From a bacterium (GTDB lineage: Bacteria > Bacillota_I > Bacilli_A > RF39 > UBA660): a stretch of 40,071 nt of DNA. The notes below the pieces were generated by a model that ran no database searches, was not told where the DNA came from, and saw nothing but the letters and a program-made list of their open reading frames with translations. This document shows positions 25,885 to 35,398 of this stretch, one piece after another (position 1 is the stretch's first letter; each line of letters opens with the position of its first letter). The stretch spans positions 1 through 40,071 of the forward strand of contig JAUNMG010000011.1 of NCBI GenBank assembly GCA_030531905.1. Reading direction: 5' to 3'. The translations under genes and the position numbers were made by a program.

Positions 25885-26583
25885 CTACTTTCTATTACGG
25901 ACTACCTCATAAATCATTATTCCACTGGCTACACTTGCATTTAAACTATTGATTTTTCCAACCATTGGTATTTTTGCAATATAATCACAAGAATCCATAA
26001 CCAGTCTAGACATACCTTTTCCTTCATTTCCAATAATCAAAGCTATTTTGGAAGAATAATCTATGTCTTTATAGTCAATAGCATTCTCCATAGCTGTTCC
26101 TACTACCCAAAAACCATTATCTTTTAATTTATTAATAGCTTGAACTAAATTAGATACACAAACTATTTCCATGTTAGCTAATGCCCCCGCACTTGTCTTC
26201 ATAACAGTTGAATTTACTGGTACTTGACGATCTTTAGGTATAATGATTGCATCTACTCCTGCTGCCTCACTAGTTCTTATTATCGCTCCAAAATTATGTG
26301 GATCCTCTAAATGATCTAAAATAACCACAAAATTAGGATTTTTATTTAAAACATCATCCAATTTTGAATACTGGTAATCCCTAATGTCCAGTATTATACC
26401 TTGATGTAGGCCATTACACAAATGGTCCATTTCTCTTTTTGGTTTGATTTCAACACTGATTTTTAATTTTTCCATAAGTGAAATTATCTTTTTATCATCA
26501 AAATTATCTTGCAAAAATATTTTTTTAACATCTTTACCATTTTCTAATAATTCTTTTGCTACATTTCTTCCATATACTAACAT
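25885..26583 (-). CDS. rlmB: 23S rRNA (guanosine-2'-O-)-methyltransferase RlmB (SpoU/TrmH family)
   Basis: 232-residue SPOUT methyltransferase that methylates the ribose of G2251 in the 23S P-loop. It has a short N-terminal substrate-binding domain (VYGRNVAKELLENGKDVKK) and the catalytic knot with VILDHLEDPHNFGAIIRT (motif 1), IIGNEGKGMSRLV (motif 2) and PMVGKINSLNASVASGI (motif 3). It starts 3 bp after the mrnC stop, using the GGAGGA in the end of mrnC, so translation is coupled. The trio mrnC-rlmB-sigH follows Bacillus order. Another 2'-O target cannot be excluded. Confidence 0.92.
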   Translation of the reverse strand: MLVYGRNVAKELLENGKDVKKIFLQDNFDDKKIISLMEKLKISVEIKPKREMDHLCNGLHQGIILDIRDYQYSKLDDVLNKNPNFVVILDHLEDPHNFGAIIRTSEAAGVDAIIIPKDRQVPVNSTVMKTSAGALANMEIVCVSNLVQAINKLKDNGFWVVGTAMENAIDYKDIDYSSKIALIIGNEGKGMSRLVMDSCDYIAKIPMVGKINSLNASVASGIMIYEVVRNRK

Positions 26584-26586
26584 ATT

Positions 26587-26961
26587 CTAATCCTCCAATA
26601 TATAATTCATTATCTCATCAATACGACTGTGATTATTAGAAAGTTCTAAATAACCAATCAAAGCTTCTAATCCCGTTGCATATTTATATGTTATAATATC
26701 ACAATTTTTTGGATGAGAGGAACTTTTATAATTTCTAGCCCTTTTAAAAACATCTATTTCTTCATTATTTAAAAATTCCTCATCTAACATTTTAGTTATA
26801 AATTTGGCTTGTCGTTTTGCACTAACATACTCTACTGCCTTTTTTTGTAATTCATTGACATTATTTATACCAAGAGATATTAAAAACTTCCTAATATAAT
26901 CTTCATATATTGTATCTCCTAAATAAGCAAGCACTAAAACATTTATTTCTTTAACATTCAT
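26587..26961 (-). CDS. mrnC: Mini-ribonuclease 3 (23S rRNA maturation)
   Basis: 124-residue RNase III catalytic domain without the dsRNA-binding domain. In Bacillus it trims 23S rRNA precursors. Seen are the signature LAYLGDTIYEDYIRKFL with the catalytic Asp, KRARNYKSSSHPKNC and the second acidic block YATGLEALIGYLELSN. The ATG at 26961 has GGAGG 5 nt upstream; the in-frame ATG four codons earlier overlaps that site. It comes between cysS and rlmB as in Bacillus. A terminator ends only 18 nt before its ATG, leaving no room for a promoter, so it must depend on read-through or on a promoter within the upstream gene. Confidence 0.92.
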   Translation of the reverse strand: MNVKEINVLVLAYLGDTIYEDYIRKFLISLGINNVNELQKKAVEYVSAKRQAKFITKMLDEEFLNNEEIDVFKRARNYKSSSHPKNCDIITYKYATGLEALIGYLELSNNHSRIDEIMNYILED

Positions 26962-26978
26962 ACTTTCCTCCATTAATC

Positions 26979-27010
26979 AAAAAAGATAAAACAACTATTT
27001 TGCTTTATCT
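26979..27010 (-). terminator. Terminator of the unknown secreted gene, just before mrnC
   Basis: 11-bp stem with one G-U pair (AGATAAAGCAA/TTGTTTTATCT), 5-nt loop, T6 tail. The stop codon of the upstream gene lies in the loop region. Confidence 0.8.
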
Positions 27011-27624
27011 GATGTTTTTCCCACATATTTTACTGTTGATTTAATAACTCGATCATATGAATCAACATAATTATCCATATTCTTCGTATCATAAACACTT
27101 TGTAAATTAGCAACGCTTTGAACTAGTGAAGAAGATTTTGAATCTAATTCTATGGTTTTTTCACCATCTTTACGAATTGTCCAATTAGCCGGTTCATAAC
27201 TTGGTTCAGTGTTAGAAATGGTATATTCTTCCCATGAACCACCGTGTTCTTTAGCTATGGATTGTTTTACTACAGCCAAAGCATCGTCAGCTAAACTATC
27301 ATTTTTTATTTCATCAAATATTTGTTTTTTCTCTTTATTATTTGTAGCATTTATATAGTCTTCTACCAATTCTTGTCTCTTGTTTAAACTATTAATTATT
27401 GCCTCTGTTTTTTCATCAATATCTACACCATACATACTCTCAACTTGTTGACTATAACTTGTATATTTATCACTATCAAATGAACCTATTTTTGTATTGT
27501 TTCCAATTGTCTTTGATAACGCAGGTATAGAAACAGCTAATACTCCAATAGTCGCTCCTATTGCTGCCAAATACTTAACATCAATTTTTTTAATTGTACC
27601 TGTTTTTGATTCTCTATTTAACAT
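26995..27624 (-). CDS. Unrecognised protein with N-terminal membrane anchor
   Basis: 209 residues, not recognised. After a charged N-terminus a hydrophobic stretch (YLAAIGATIGVLAVSIPAL, about 19-37) looks like a signal anchor or uncleaved signal; there is no lipobox Cys. The rest is polar and mostly helical, with YSQQVESMYGVDIDEKTEAI and an aromatic SYEPANWTIRKDGEKTIELD segment, so an extracytoplasmic domain is likely. The ATG has AGGAGGAG upstream, and an extended -10 (TGGTATAAT) lies about 20 nt further up. It sits between cysS and mrnC, which are adjacent in Bacillus, so it is an insertion in an otherwise conserved order. Confidence 0.7.
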   Translation of the reverse strand: MLNRESKTGTIKKIDVKYLAAIGATIGVLAVSIPALSKTIGNNTKIGSFDSDKYTSYSQQVESMYGVDIDEKTEAIINSLNKRQELVEDYINATNNKEKKQIFDEIKNDSLADDALAVVKQSIAKEHGGSWEEYTISNTEPSYEPANWTIRKDGEKTIELDSKSSSLVQSVANLQSVYDTKNMDNYVDSYDRVIKSTVKYVGKTSDKAK

Positions 27625-27696
27625 TATAGAACTCCTCCTACTATTTATTGCATTATACCATATAAAAATAAATAATTAACAAAATATCAAATAACT

Positions 27697-29088
27697 TTAC
27701 ATTTTATTAACATATTCAAAAGTTGTACCTTCTCGTCCATCTATAAGCTTAATTCCTTGTTTTAGTAATTCATCTCTAATCATATCTGCCTTTGCAAAAT
27801 CTTTATTTTTCTTAGCTAAGTTTCTTTCTTCTATTTTTTTAATTATTTCATAATTTAGTTCGTCACAATCTTTTTGAATTAAATCAAGTGAAAAAACCTT
27901 ATCCCATGACTGAATTAGCGCTAATTTAGTAGAATCATCTACATCACTTTTTAATAAATCATATAATAATGTCATTGCATTAGCTGTATTTAAATCATCT
28001 TCGATATAAGATTTGAATTTATCATCCCAATCTTTGAAAATATTATTATCTAAACTTCCTGTATCTTTTAATTGTTTTATTTTATTTCTTAATTTTTTTA
28101 AAGCAACCTCAGCACTATCTAAAGCATCAAATGAAAAGTTAACTTGTTTATGATAATAAGTATTTAAGATAAAATATCTATAACTAAGTGGATCATAACC
28201 TTTATTTTTCAAATCTACTACTCTTAAAATATCACCTTTAGATTTACTCATCTTTGTATTATTGACATTCAAAAATGATAAATGTACCCAGTAGTTACAC
28301 CACTTATGTCCTAAATAAGCTTCACTTTGAGCTATTTCATTTGTATGATGTGGGAAAATTGCATCTTCTGCTCCCATATGAATATCAAGATGTTCTCCTA
28401 AATTTTTTATTGCAATTGCAGAACACTCTATATGCCAACCAGGATATCCTCTTCCCCAGGGAGAATCCCATTGTAATTCTTGATTAGAAAATTTAGAGTT
28501 TGTAAACCATAATCCAAAATCAAATGGATTTTTCTTGTCATTATCTTCTTCTATATCTTCTCTAACTGCAACCATAAGTTCATCTGCATTACGGCCTGAC
28601 AATTCATAATATGTTTCATCTTTTGAAGTATCAAAATATATATTACCATTACTAATATAAGCTTTTTCTTCTTTTAATAATTTTTCTATCATTTTTATGT
28701 AGCTTTCAATATTATCTGTAGCTTTACTTACAACATCAGGTCTTTTAATATTAATTAACTCACAATCTTCAAAAAAAGCATTAGTATAATACTCAGCTAT
28801 TTCATGTGATGTTTTCTTCTCTCTTTTAGCCGCAATTGACATCTTATCTTCTCCAGTATCCCCATCACTTTGAAGATGACCAACATCAGTTATATTCATA
28901 ACCCTTTTAACATCATAACCTATATATCTAAATGTTTTTTCAAATAAGTCTTCTAAAACATAAGTCCTTATATTACCAATATGAGCATAATGATAAACTG
29001 TTGGACCACATGTATACATAGAAATCTTTCCCTTTTCATTAGGAATAAATTCTTCTATTTTTTTTGTTAAAGTATTAAAAAATCTCAT
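27697..29088 (-). CDS. cysS: Cysteinyl-tRNA synthetase
   Basis: 463-residue class I tRNA synthetase. The zinc/cysteine site starts at Cys27 (TCGPTVY), the HIGH motif is HIGN at 36-39, the WHIECSAIA block carries further zinc ligands, and KMSKS is at 279-283. A C-terminal DALR-type helical domain follows. The length is normal. There is no T-box leader: only about 50 bp separate it from clpC, holding an extended -10 (TGGTATAAT) and AGGTGAGG. Its place before mrnC-rlmB matches Bacillus; cysE and gltX are not beside it. Confidence 0.98.
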   Translation of the reverse strand: MRFFNTLTKKIEEFIPNEKGKISMYTCGPTVYHYAHIGNIRTYVLEDLFEKTFRYIGYDVKRVMNITDVGHLQSDGDTGEDKMSIAAKREKKTSHEIAEYYTNAFFEDCELINIKRPDVVSKATDNIESYIKMIEKLLKEEKAYISNGNIYFDTSKDETYYELSGRNADELMVAVREDIEEDNDKKNPFDFGLWFTNSKFSNQELQWDSPWGRGYPGWHIECSAIAIKNLGEHLDIHMGAEDAIFPHHTNEIAQSEAYLGHKWCNYWVHLSFLNVNNTKMSKSKGDILRVVDLKNKGYDPLSYRYFILNTYYHKQVNFSFDALDSAEVALKKLRNKIKQLKDTGSLDNNIFKDWDDKFKSYIEDDLNTANAMTLLYDLLKSDVDDSTKLALIQSWDKVFSLDLIQKDCDELNYEIIKKIEERNLAKKNKDFAKADMIRDELLKQGIKLIDGREGTTFEYVNKM

Positions 29089-29128
29089 TTTTCCTCACCT
29101 GTTAAAATTATACCATACAATATCTAAA

Positions 29129-29152
29129 AGAAAAAGAGACTAACTAGTCTCT
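29129..29152 (-). terminator. Terminator of clpC
   Basis: Perfect 8-bp stem AGAGACTA/TAGTCTCT with a 2-nt turn and a U-rich tail, overlapping the clpC stop codon. Confidence 0.85.
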
Positions 29153-31443
29153 GATACAAGAATTTTATTATCTCCAAGTAATATTTTATTGATTATATAA
29201 TTATTTACCTTTCTATCTATAACTTTATCTATCTTTCTAGCACCATATTCATTATAATTGGATTCATTTTTAATTTCATTAATCAATTTTTTAGAAAATG
29301 ATAGGCTAACATTCTTTTTAGAATAATATGATTTTAATAAATTTAATTTTGTTTTGATAATATCAGTAATTACCTCTTCTTCCAAAGAATTGAAAACTAC
29401 TATATCATCAATTCTGTTAATAAACTCAACGCTAAAATATTCCTGTAAAGTATTAACTAATTTATCTTTATATAAAGTATTAAATCCCATACTATTTTTA
29501 CTTGTTCCTAAATTAGAAGTCATAAAAATTGTTACATTATTAAAGTAAACTGGATTTCCCTTAGAATCATTGATTTTTCCTTCATCTAGAACTTGAAGGA
29601 AAAGTTTAATAACATTTAGACTTGCTTTTTCTATTTCATCTAGGAGTAATACACAGTAAGGATTATTTCTAACTTTTTCCAATAAATAATTTTGATCATC
29701 ATATCCAACATATCCTGGAGGTGAACCAATTATTTTGCTTACAGCATGTTCTTCCTTATATTCACTCATATCTACTCTTATAAAATGATTTAATGAATAA
29801 AGTTCTTTAGCATATTCTTTTACAAGCATTGTTTTTCCAACACCTGTTTTTCCAACAAGTAAAAATGAATGAACTTTATTATTAGAAAATCCCAGTTGCT
29901 TTCTTTTAGCATAATTACTAATAAGATTAATAGCTTCTTTTTGGCCCTTTACTTTAGAATTAAGTTTTTCCTCTAAAGAAAGAATCTTTTTATTATCCAA
30001 ATTGAATTCTGTTAACGGAACATTAGCTTTCTCTGAAATAACCTTTAATACCATGTCTTTAGTAATTTCTTTAGGAACATTATTTTTATTTGTTTGTAAT
30101 AAAAGTTTATTAATTTTTGTTTCAAGTTCATATTGTTTTGTTTTAAGTTCAGTTGCCTTAAGAAAGTTTTCTTCTACAATTTTTTCCTTCTTCAACTTTA
30201 AAATTGTATTTAATTTTTGATTAAGATTATTTATCATCGTTTCTTTTCTTGTTTTTGTTAGAACTGTTTTAGCACATACTTCATCTAAAACATCAATTGC
30301 TTTATCTGGAAATTTTCTAAATTTTAAATATTTATCAGTATTATCAACAATATAGTCTATTATCTCATCACTGATAATCGTATTATGAAATGATTCATAG
30401 ATATCCTTCATTTTCTTTAGAATTTCTTTTGTCTTTTCTGGTGTTAATTCTTCTACATTTATTTTTTGAAATCTTCTATCTAAAGCTTTATCTTTTTCTA
30501 AAAACTTAGAATATTCTTCTGTAGTAGTAGCACCAATTACTCTAAGTTTACCTCTTGCTAAAGCAGGTTTTAAGATATTAGATGCATCAATTGCTCCTTC
30601 AGCACCGCCTGCTCCTACTAGGGTATGAATTTCATCTATAAACAAAATTATATCAGGATTGTTTTCTACTTCTTTAATTATCTTATTAATTCTTTCTTCA
30701 AATTCACCACGATATTTTGTTCCCGCAACTAATGTTGCCGTTGAAACAGAAAGAATCCTTTTAGAGCGAAGAGATTCTGGTACTAAACCAAATACTATTT
30801 TATTTGCTAAAGCTTCTACTATTGCAGTTTTTCCGACTCCAGCATCTCCTATTAGTAATGGATTATTTTTACTTCTTCTAGAAAGAATCTCAATAACTCT
30901 GTTTATTTCATTATCTCTTCCTATTACTGGATCTATATCACCATTTAAACATTGTTGATTTAAATCAACCGAAAATTCTTCTATCATTAATTTTCTCTTA
31001 TTTTTAGATTTTTTCAAAACAAAATTATTTGAAAATTCATCGTATAAAGCATCAACATCTATATTCATACCCATTAAAATTCTAATGGCAACACCATCAC
31101 CTTCTTCAAGTAATGATAAAAATAAATGCAACACACCTACTTCTTTATCTTTGTTTTCTCTAGCATCAATACTAGCATTTTCGATAATTCTTTTTAATAA
31201 TGGAGTATATAAAAACCAATTATTAGAAATATTACCTTTACCTATTACTTTAAGAACTTCTTTTTTAAAAACATCATAATTAATATTATACTCTTGTAAT
31301 TTTAAAGTTACTTCTTCATCTTTATTCGAAAGAATTGCTAAAAGTAAATGTTCACTACCAACATATGGATGTTTTAAGGCTGACATCTCTTTTTTTGCAT
31401 TCAATAATACTTTTTGTGCTTCTTCACTAAACTTTGAAAACAT
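29140..31443 (-). CDS. clpC: ClpC-type AAA+ protease ATPase
   Basis: 767-residue class I Hsp100 unfoldase. Two Clp-N repeats (1-140) come first. AAA-1 has GDAGVGKT at 199-206 and Walker B IILFIDE at 265-271. A charged coiled linker (about 400-455) plays the ClpC M-domain part. AAA-2 has GKTGVGKT at 531-538 and LLLDEIEKA near 600-608. A Met-Gly-Phe at 662-664 sits where ClpC has its Val-Gly-Phe ClpP-binding loop, so a protease partner is expected. It is somewhat shorter than Bacillus ClpC (about 810). The repressor ctsR and the adaptors mcsA/mcsB, normally upstream, are absent, and no CIRCE or clear CtsR site is seen. AGGAGGAG precedes the ATG. Confidence 0.93.
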   Translation of the reverse strand: MFSKFSEEAQKVLLNAKKEMSALKHPYVGSEHLLLAILSNKDEEVTLKLQEYNINYDVFKKEVLKVIGKGNISNNWFLYTPLLKRIIENASIDARENKDKEVGVLHLFLSLLEEGDGVAIRILMGMNIDVDALYDEFSNNFVLKKSKNKRKLMIEEFSVDLNQQCLNGDIDPVIGRDNEINRVIEILSRRSKNNPLLIGDAGVGKTAIVEALANKIVFGLVPESLRSKRILSVSTATLVAGTKYRGEFEERINKIIKEVENNPDIILFIDEIHTLVGAGGAEGAIDASNILKPALARGKLRVIGATTTEEYSKFLEKDKALDRRFQKINVEELTPEKTKEILKKMKDIYESFHNTIISDEIIDYIVDNTDKYLKFRKFPDKAIDVLDEVCAKTVLTKTRKETMINNLNQKLNTILKLKKEKIVEENFLKATELKTKQYELETKINKLLLQTNKNNVPKEITKDMVLKVISEKANVPLTEFNLDNKKILSLEEKLNSKVKGQKEAINLISNYAKRKQLGFSNNKVHSFLLVGKTGVGKTMLVKEYAKELYSLNHFIRVDMSEYKEEHAVSKIIGSPPGYVGYDDQNYLLEKVRNNPYCVLLLDEIEKASLNVIKLFLQVLDEGKINDSKGNPVYFNNVTIFMTSNLGTSKNSMGFNTLYKDKLVNTLQEYFSVEFINRIDDIVVFNSLEEEVITDIIKTKLNLLKSYYSKKNVSLSFSKKLINEIKNESNYNEYGARKIDKVIDRKVNNYIINKILLGDNKILVSETS

Positions 31444-31526
31444 CTTATCTCCTCCTAAGACTATTTTATGTTTAGTTTGCTAATGATTGCAAGAAATTAT
31501 AACCCAAAAAAACTGACAAGAATTGC

Positions 31527-31552
31527 AAAAAAAAGACACCAATTGCTTGGTG
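31527..31552 (-). terminator. Terminator of the YfcC-family gene
   Basis: Perfect 6-bp stem CACCAA/TTGGTG, 4-nt loop, tail TCTTTTTTTT on the minus strand, 12 bp after the stop codon. Confidence 0.87.
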
Positions 31553-31564
31553 ACTTTACAATTA

Positions 31565-33145
31565 TTAGATTAATACTAATATTAAGAAAATAATAATTAA
31601 TACAGCTAATAATTCTAAGAATAGTTTCCAAATATTTTTTAGCCATTCTTTATAAGATACTCCTAAGTATGAAAGTACAGTCATTAAAACTACACTTGTT
31701 GGAGCAATTAACATAGTAATACCATAAATTGATTGATATACTACTCCTACAATTGCTAATGTTGATTTCTTAGAAACTAAACTTGCAAGATATGGTAATA
31801 CGCTTTGGAATGCGTATAATGGTTCAGCATTGAATACACTTGATAGCATTGCAGCTATAGTAGAAGTAATTACATTAAATCCTTTAGTAAATCCAAATAA
31901 GAATTTATAAATTACTAATTGGAATGGATGATATGTAACTATTACTAAACCTGTATATATTAAAATTACTAATACTGCAGGTTCTAATGCTTTTTTAGCA
32001 CCAGCTGCAAAAGCTTCTAATCCTTCACTAAATTTAACTTTGTAAATGATCATTAATAATCCTGCTGCTACAATCATTAATCCCATTAAATCAGCTAAAG
32101 TCCAACTTCCAAATGCATTAATATTACCTAATAGTTTTCCAAATAAAGCAAAACCAAATATTTTGAATTCAGTAACACTCTTAGTAGCACTTTCAAATGC
32201 AGTATTACTAAATGCATTTGACCAAGAAATAAATGCTAAAATCATTACTATGAATACAAGTGATAATATTACAACTAATGGCCAAACATTATGTTTACCT
32301 CTAACTGCCTTAGGAATAAATTCATCATATTTTCCTGCAGCTTTAACAACTTTAACTTCTTCTTTCTTTTCAGCTGCAACAGTAGTCTTTGTAGACTTTT
32401 TAGCAGTAGTTTTAGTTGTCTTTGTATTTTTAGTTGCTTTTTTTGTTGTAGACTTAGTAGCCTTCTTTTCTTCTTCTTTTTTAGCTTTCTTTTCTTCTGC
32501 TAATTTCTTCTTAGCAGCAGCTTTTTCTTCTTTTTCAATTTTAGAAATATATCTAACTGTATTGAAAATAAGTAAAGCTAATCCTAATACTAAGATAATA
32601 ACTTTTACTAACATATTAGATGTAATCTTTAATGATAGTACAGAAATTATTATACTAGTATTTGAATATGCAAAAGTTGTACCAGCAACACCAATCATAG
32701 TTGATCCAACTACTGTAAGTGCTGCAACAATCTTGTCATATCCCATTAATAGTACTAGTGAAATTAAGAATGGGAAGAACATAATTAATCCTAATTGTAA
32801 TCCACAAATAGAAGTAATTACTGCAAGAAGTACCATAATAATTGATACTGCAACCTTTCCATGTTTCTTAAATGCTGATGATAGTTTATCAAGTAATGTA
32901 CGATAAGCACCTATTTTACTTAATATTCCATAGAATCCACCAACAACTAGGATATATAAAGCTATATAACCAAAATATGATAAAGCTGTTGTTGGATATG
33001 AGAATAAATCAGCAATTCCCATTTGAACGCGTCCTTGTTCAACGTAACTATTTTGGAAATATGCAGCAGGTAAAATCCAAGTTAGTAATACGAAAACTGC
33101 TAGAGTTACAAGAACGACTTTTACTGTATTATGCTTTGTCTTCAT
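31565..33145 (-). CDS. YfcC-family membrane transporter with Lys/Thr/Ala-rich loop insert
   Basis: 526-residue polytopic membrane protein of the YfcC/C4-dicarboxylate anaerobic carrier (DcuC-like) group. About ten to twelve hydrophobic helices are visible. The N-terminal LLTWILPAAYF and the block GGFYGILSKIGAYRTLLDKL fit YfcC. The C-terminal half has AEPLYAFQSVLPYLASLV and IAPTSVVLMTVLSYLGVSYKEW. Between the halves, residues about 202-276 are almost only Lys, Ala, Thr and Glu (KKATKSTTKKATKNTKTT), like histone H1 tails, in a loop that should be cytoplasmic. The substrate is unknown; peptides, amino acids or dicarboxylates are possible. It has its own promoter and terminator. ATG with GGGAGG. 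Confidence 0.82.
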   Translation of the reverse strand: MKTKHNTVKVVLVTLAVFVLLTWILPAAYFQNSYVEQGRVQMGIADLFSYPTTALSYFGYIALYILVVGGFYGILSKIGAYRTLLDKLSSAFKKHGKVAVSIIMVLLAVITSICGLQLGLIMFFPFLISLVLLMGYDKIVAALTVVGSTMIGVAGTTFAYSNTSIIISVLSLKITSNMLVKVIILVLGLALLIFNTVRYISKIEKEEKAAAKKKLAEEKKAKKEEEKKATKSTTKKATKNTKTTKTTAKKSTKTTVAAEKKEEVKVVKAAGKYDEFIPKAVRGKHNVWPLVVILSLVFIVMILAFISWSNAFSNTAFESATKSVTEFKIFGFALFGKLLGNINAFGSWTLADLMGLMIVAAGLLMIIYKVKFSEGLEAFAAGAKKALEPAVLVILIYTGLVIVTYHPFQLVIYKFLFGFTKGFNVITSTIAAMLSSVFNAEPLYAFQSVLPYLASLVSKKSTLAIVGVVYQSIYGITMLIAPTSVVLMTVLSYLGVSYKEWLKNIWKLFLELLAVLIIIFLILVLI

Positions 33146-33163
33146 AATCTACCTCCCATAATA

Positions 33164-33192
33164 ATTATATCTTTAATATCTTTATAATACAA
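33164..33192 (-). promoter_or_regulatory. Promoter of the YfcC-family gene
   Basis: -35 TTGTAT (33192-33187), 17 bp spacer, -10 TATAAT (33169-33164). Confidence 0.68.
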
Positions 33193-33246
33193 GCATTTAG
33201 CCACTTTTTTTGTGAAATTTTAGTGAAAAGAAAAAGAAAAACTAAG

Positions 33247-33287
33247 GAAAAAAGAAAGCTAATTTCTAAAATTAAAACTTTCTTTTT
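33247..33287 (-). terminator. Terminator of dusB-RDD-lysS
   Basis: 10-bp stem AAAAAGAAAG/CTTTCTTTTT with a 19-nt AU-rich loop, 6 bp after the lysS stop. The long loop makes it less certain than others. Confidence 0.65.
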
Positions 33288-33293
33288 AAAATT

Positions 33294-34775
33294 TTATATT
33301 TCTTTGTTATCTTGTGGTTTCATTAATGGGAACATTACAACATCTTTAATGTTTTCACTATTAGTTAATAATTGAATAATACGGTCAATTCCCATACCCC
33401 ATCCAGAAATAGGTGGCATACCATATTCCATAGCACTAATATAGTCATAATCCATTTCCATAGCTTCCTCATCACCAGCATCTTTTAAAGCTGCTTGATT
33501 AAGAAGTTTTTGTTCTTGTTCCATAGGATTAACTAACTCTGAATAACCATTTACTATTTCTGCTCCATTAACAACCAATTGGAAACGATCAGAAATATTT
33601 TTATTATCATCATTTGTTCTAGCAAGTGGAGATAATTCTTGTGGATGTTCTGTTAAATATACTGGTTCAACCATATATGGTCTTGCAACCTTCTTATATA
33701 AAACGTCTACTAAATTACCAAATCCTAAATTTTCAATTGGAGTTTCACTTTCTAATTCTATTTTATCTTCTTTAATTTTTGCTAGTAATTTTTCTTTAGT
33801 ATTATATTCATTAATATCAATGTTAGCATATTTTATTAATAATTCTCTAAATGATACTGATTTCCAGTCACCACTCATATCTACTTCTTTATCACCTATT
33901 TGAATAGTTAAAGTACCAAAGATATTTTGAATTATTGTTTGTAACATATTTTGAATCAACTTCATATTATCTTTATAATTGTAATATGCTTGGTATGCCT
34001 CAATCATAGTGAAATCTTGTAAATGAGTTTGATCAATTCCCTCATTTCTGAAACATCTTCCTATTTCATATACTTTTGGAAGACCAGCAATAACTGCTCT
34101 TTTCATATATGTCTCTGGTGCTATTCTTAAATAAACATCCATATCTAAAGCATTATGATGAGCTTTAAATGGTCTTGCAGTAGCACCACTTGCCTTATTA
34201 TTTAAAATAGGTGTTTCTATTTCCATATAACCTAAATTATCTAAATAATGTCTTAATTCTCTTATAAACTTAATTCTGATTAAGAATCTATCACGAGTTT
34301 CTTGATTCATAATTAAGTCAACATATCTTTGTCTATAACAAGCTTCCTGATCTGTTAGTCCATGGAATTTTTCAGGTAGTGGTTTCAAAGCTTTACCTAA
34401 GAATTCAAAACTATCTACACGAATTGTTTTTTCTCCAGTATGAGTTGTAAATACCTCACCACTTGCTCCTATGAAATCACCAATATCAAAGTTTTCTTTG
34501 AAAAATTTATATTTTTCTTCTCCAACCATATCTACTTTAATAGATAATTGAATTTTTCCCTCAATATCTCTAATAGTTAAGAAACTCATTTTACCCATTT
34601 TTCTCATGAAAACGATACGTCCTGCTACTCTTACATTAGTTGTACCATCTTCTAAGTTTTTAACATCTTTTATTTCATGTGTTATCTCATATCTTTCTGG
34701 ATATGGATTGCATACCTCTCTTATTTTTTCTACTTTTTCACGTCTTACTAATTCTTGTTCACTAAACTCTCTCAT
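33294..34775 (-). CDS. lysS: Lysyl-tRNA synthetase, class II
   Basis: 493-residue class II enzyme. The N-terminal OB-fold anticodon-binding domain has VRVAGRIVFMRKMGKMSF. The catalytic domain has motif 1 near FIRELRHYLDNLGYMEIETP, motif 2 with GRCFRNEGIDQTHLQDFTMI and motif 3 GWGMGIDRI near the end. The length is normal. It starts 2 bp after the RDD gene, with GAGGTG as ribosome site inside the end of that gene, so the two are coupled. dusB-lysS order is as in Bacillus. The last residues (MKPQDNKEI) are a normal end. Confidence 0.98.
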   Translation of the reverse strand: MREFSEQELVRREKVEKIREVCNPYPERYEITHEIKDVKNLEDGTTNVRVAGRIVFMRKMGKMSFLTIRDIEGKIQLSIKVDMVGEEKYKFFKENFDIGDFIGASGEVFTTHTGEKTIRVDSFEFLGKALKPLPEKFHGLTDQEACYRQRYVDLIMNQETRDRFLIRIKFIRELRHYLDNLGYMEIETPILNNKASGATARPFKAHHNALDMDVYLRIAPETYMKRAVIAGLPKVYEIGRCFRNEGIDQTHLQDFTMIEAYQAYYNYKDNMKLIQNMLQTIIQNIFGTLTIQIGDKEVDMSGDWKSVSFRELLIKYANIDINEYNTKEKLLAKIKEDKIELESETPIENLGFGNLVDVLYKKVARPYMVEPVYLTEHPQELSPLARTNDDNKNISDRFQLVVNGAEIVNGYSELVNPMEQEQKLLNQAALKDAGDEEAMEMDYDYISAMEYGMPPISGWGMGIDRIIQLLTNSENIKDVVMFPLMKPQDNKEI

Positions 34776-34777
34776 AA

Positions 34778-35398
34778 CTACACCTCTATCTTTTCATTTA
34801 TAACTTTTGTATTTGTAATTACATCATGCAACCCTCTTTTATCCTTTCTAAATAAAATCATTATTGCCGTTGTAAATATTATTATATATTGAATCATACT
34901 AACTGTCATTGAGGATACAAAATAAACATCCTTTGAACCTAAAATAATAACAGCAAGTAAAATTAGATTTGCTAAAATACTATTGATTATTAAAGATCTT
35001 ACTGCTAATTGATTCATAGTTAAATCTTTTCCATAATTAGATTCTATTTTAATTTTCATTAATTTCTTTCCAATAGTTTGTCCCTTATTATAAAATTGGA
35101 AAACTATAAAGTATAAAATATACATTGTTAGAGAAACAAATGATACTACAACTGTTTGTTTTGATAAATCATAACTTATATCTGATGCTTTACTAAGAAG
35201 CTTTTTATATTCTTTAGGGCTTGTTTTTTTATCCATAGCTTGTTCCATTACATCATTATATTCTTTTGTTAATTTTTCGTAATTAGAATTGTTATTAACA
35301 AAGAAGGTAAGCATTGATACTACAATTGAAACAATAATCATATCTAAAATTAATGCTCCTAAACGTTTTATAAAGTAAGCATTTTCTTCACTTTTCAT
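34778..35398 (-). CDS. RDD-family membrane protein
   Basis: 206-residue integral membrane protein of the RDD family (function mostly unknown; some members act in ion or solute exchange). It shows the N-terminal YFIKRLGALILDMIIVSIVV, a long charged loop (about 40-75), two further helices, the family's FQFYNKGQTIGKKLMKIKIE segment and a last helix before RKDKRGLHDVITNTKVI. Its start overlaps the dusB stop by 4 bp (ATGA), and lysS follows at 2 bp, so it is translated as part of dusB-RDD-lysS. The insertion of an RDD gene into the dusB-lysS pair differs from Bacillus. The role in that operon is not evident. Confidence 0.85.
   Translation of the reverse strand: MKSEENAYFIKRLGALILDMIIVSIVVSMLTFFVNNNSNYEKLTKEYNDVMEQAMDKKTSPKEYKKLLSKASDISYDLSKQTVVVSFVSLTMYILYFIVFQFYNKGQTIGKKLMKIKIESNYGKDLTMNQLAVRSLIINSILANLILLAVIILGSKDVYFVSSMTVSMIQYIIIFTTAIMILFRKDKRGLHDVITNTKVINEKIEV

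Noticed and set aside
29089-29139. T-box riboswitch before cysS
   Set aside because: The gap of about 50 bp is too short and has no T-box sequence (UGGN-type) or specifier stem.
31444-31564. CIRCE or CtsR operator before clpC
   Set aside because: TTGC...GCAA near 31478-31493 is a short imperfect inverted repeat; it does not match the TTAGCACTC-N9-GAGTGCTAA or GGTCAAA-type heptads.
32046-32906. 286-codon open frame on the plus strand
   Set aside because: It is antisense to the YfcC-type gene and mirrors its AT-rich, repetitive codons; no ribosome site or family likeness.
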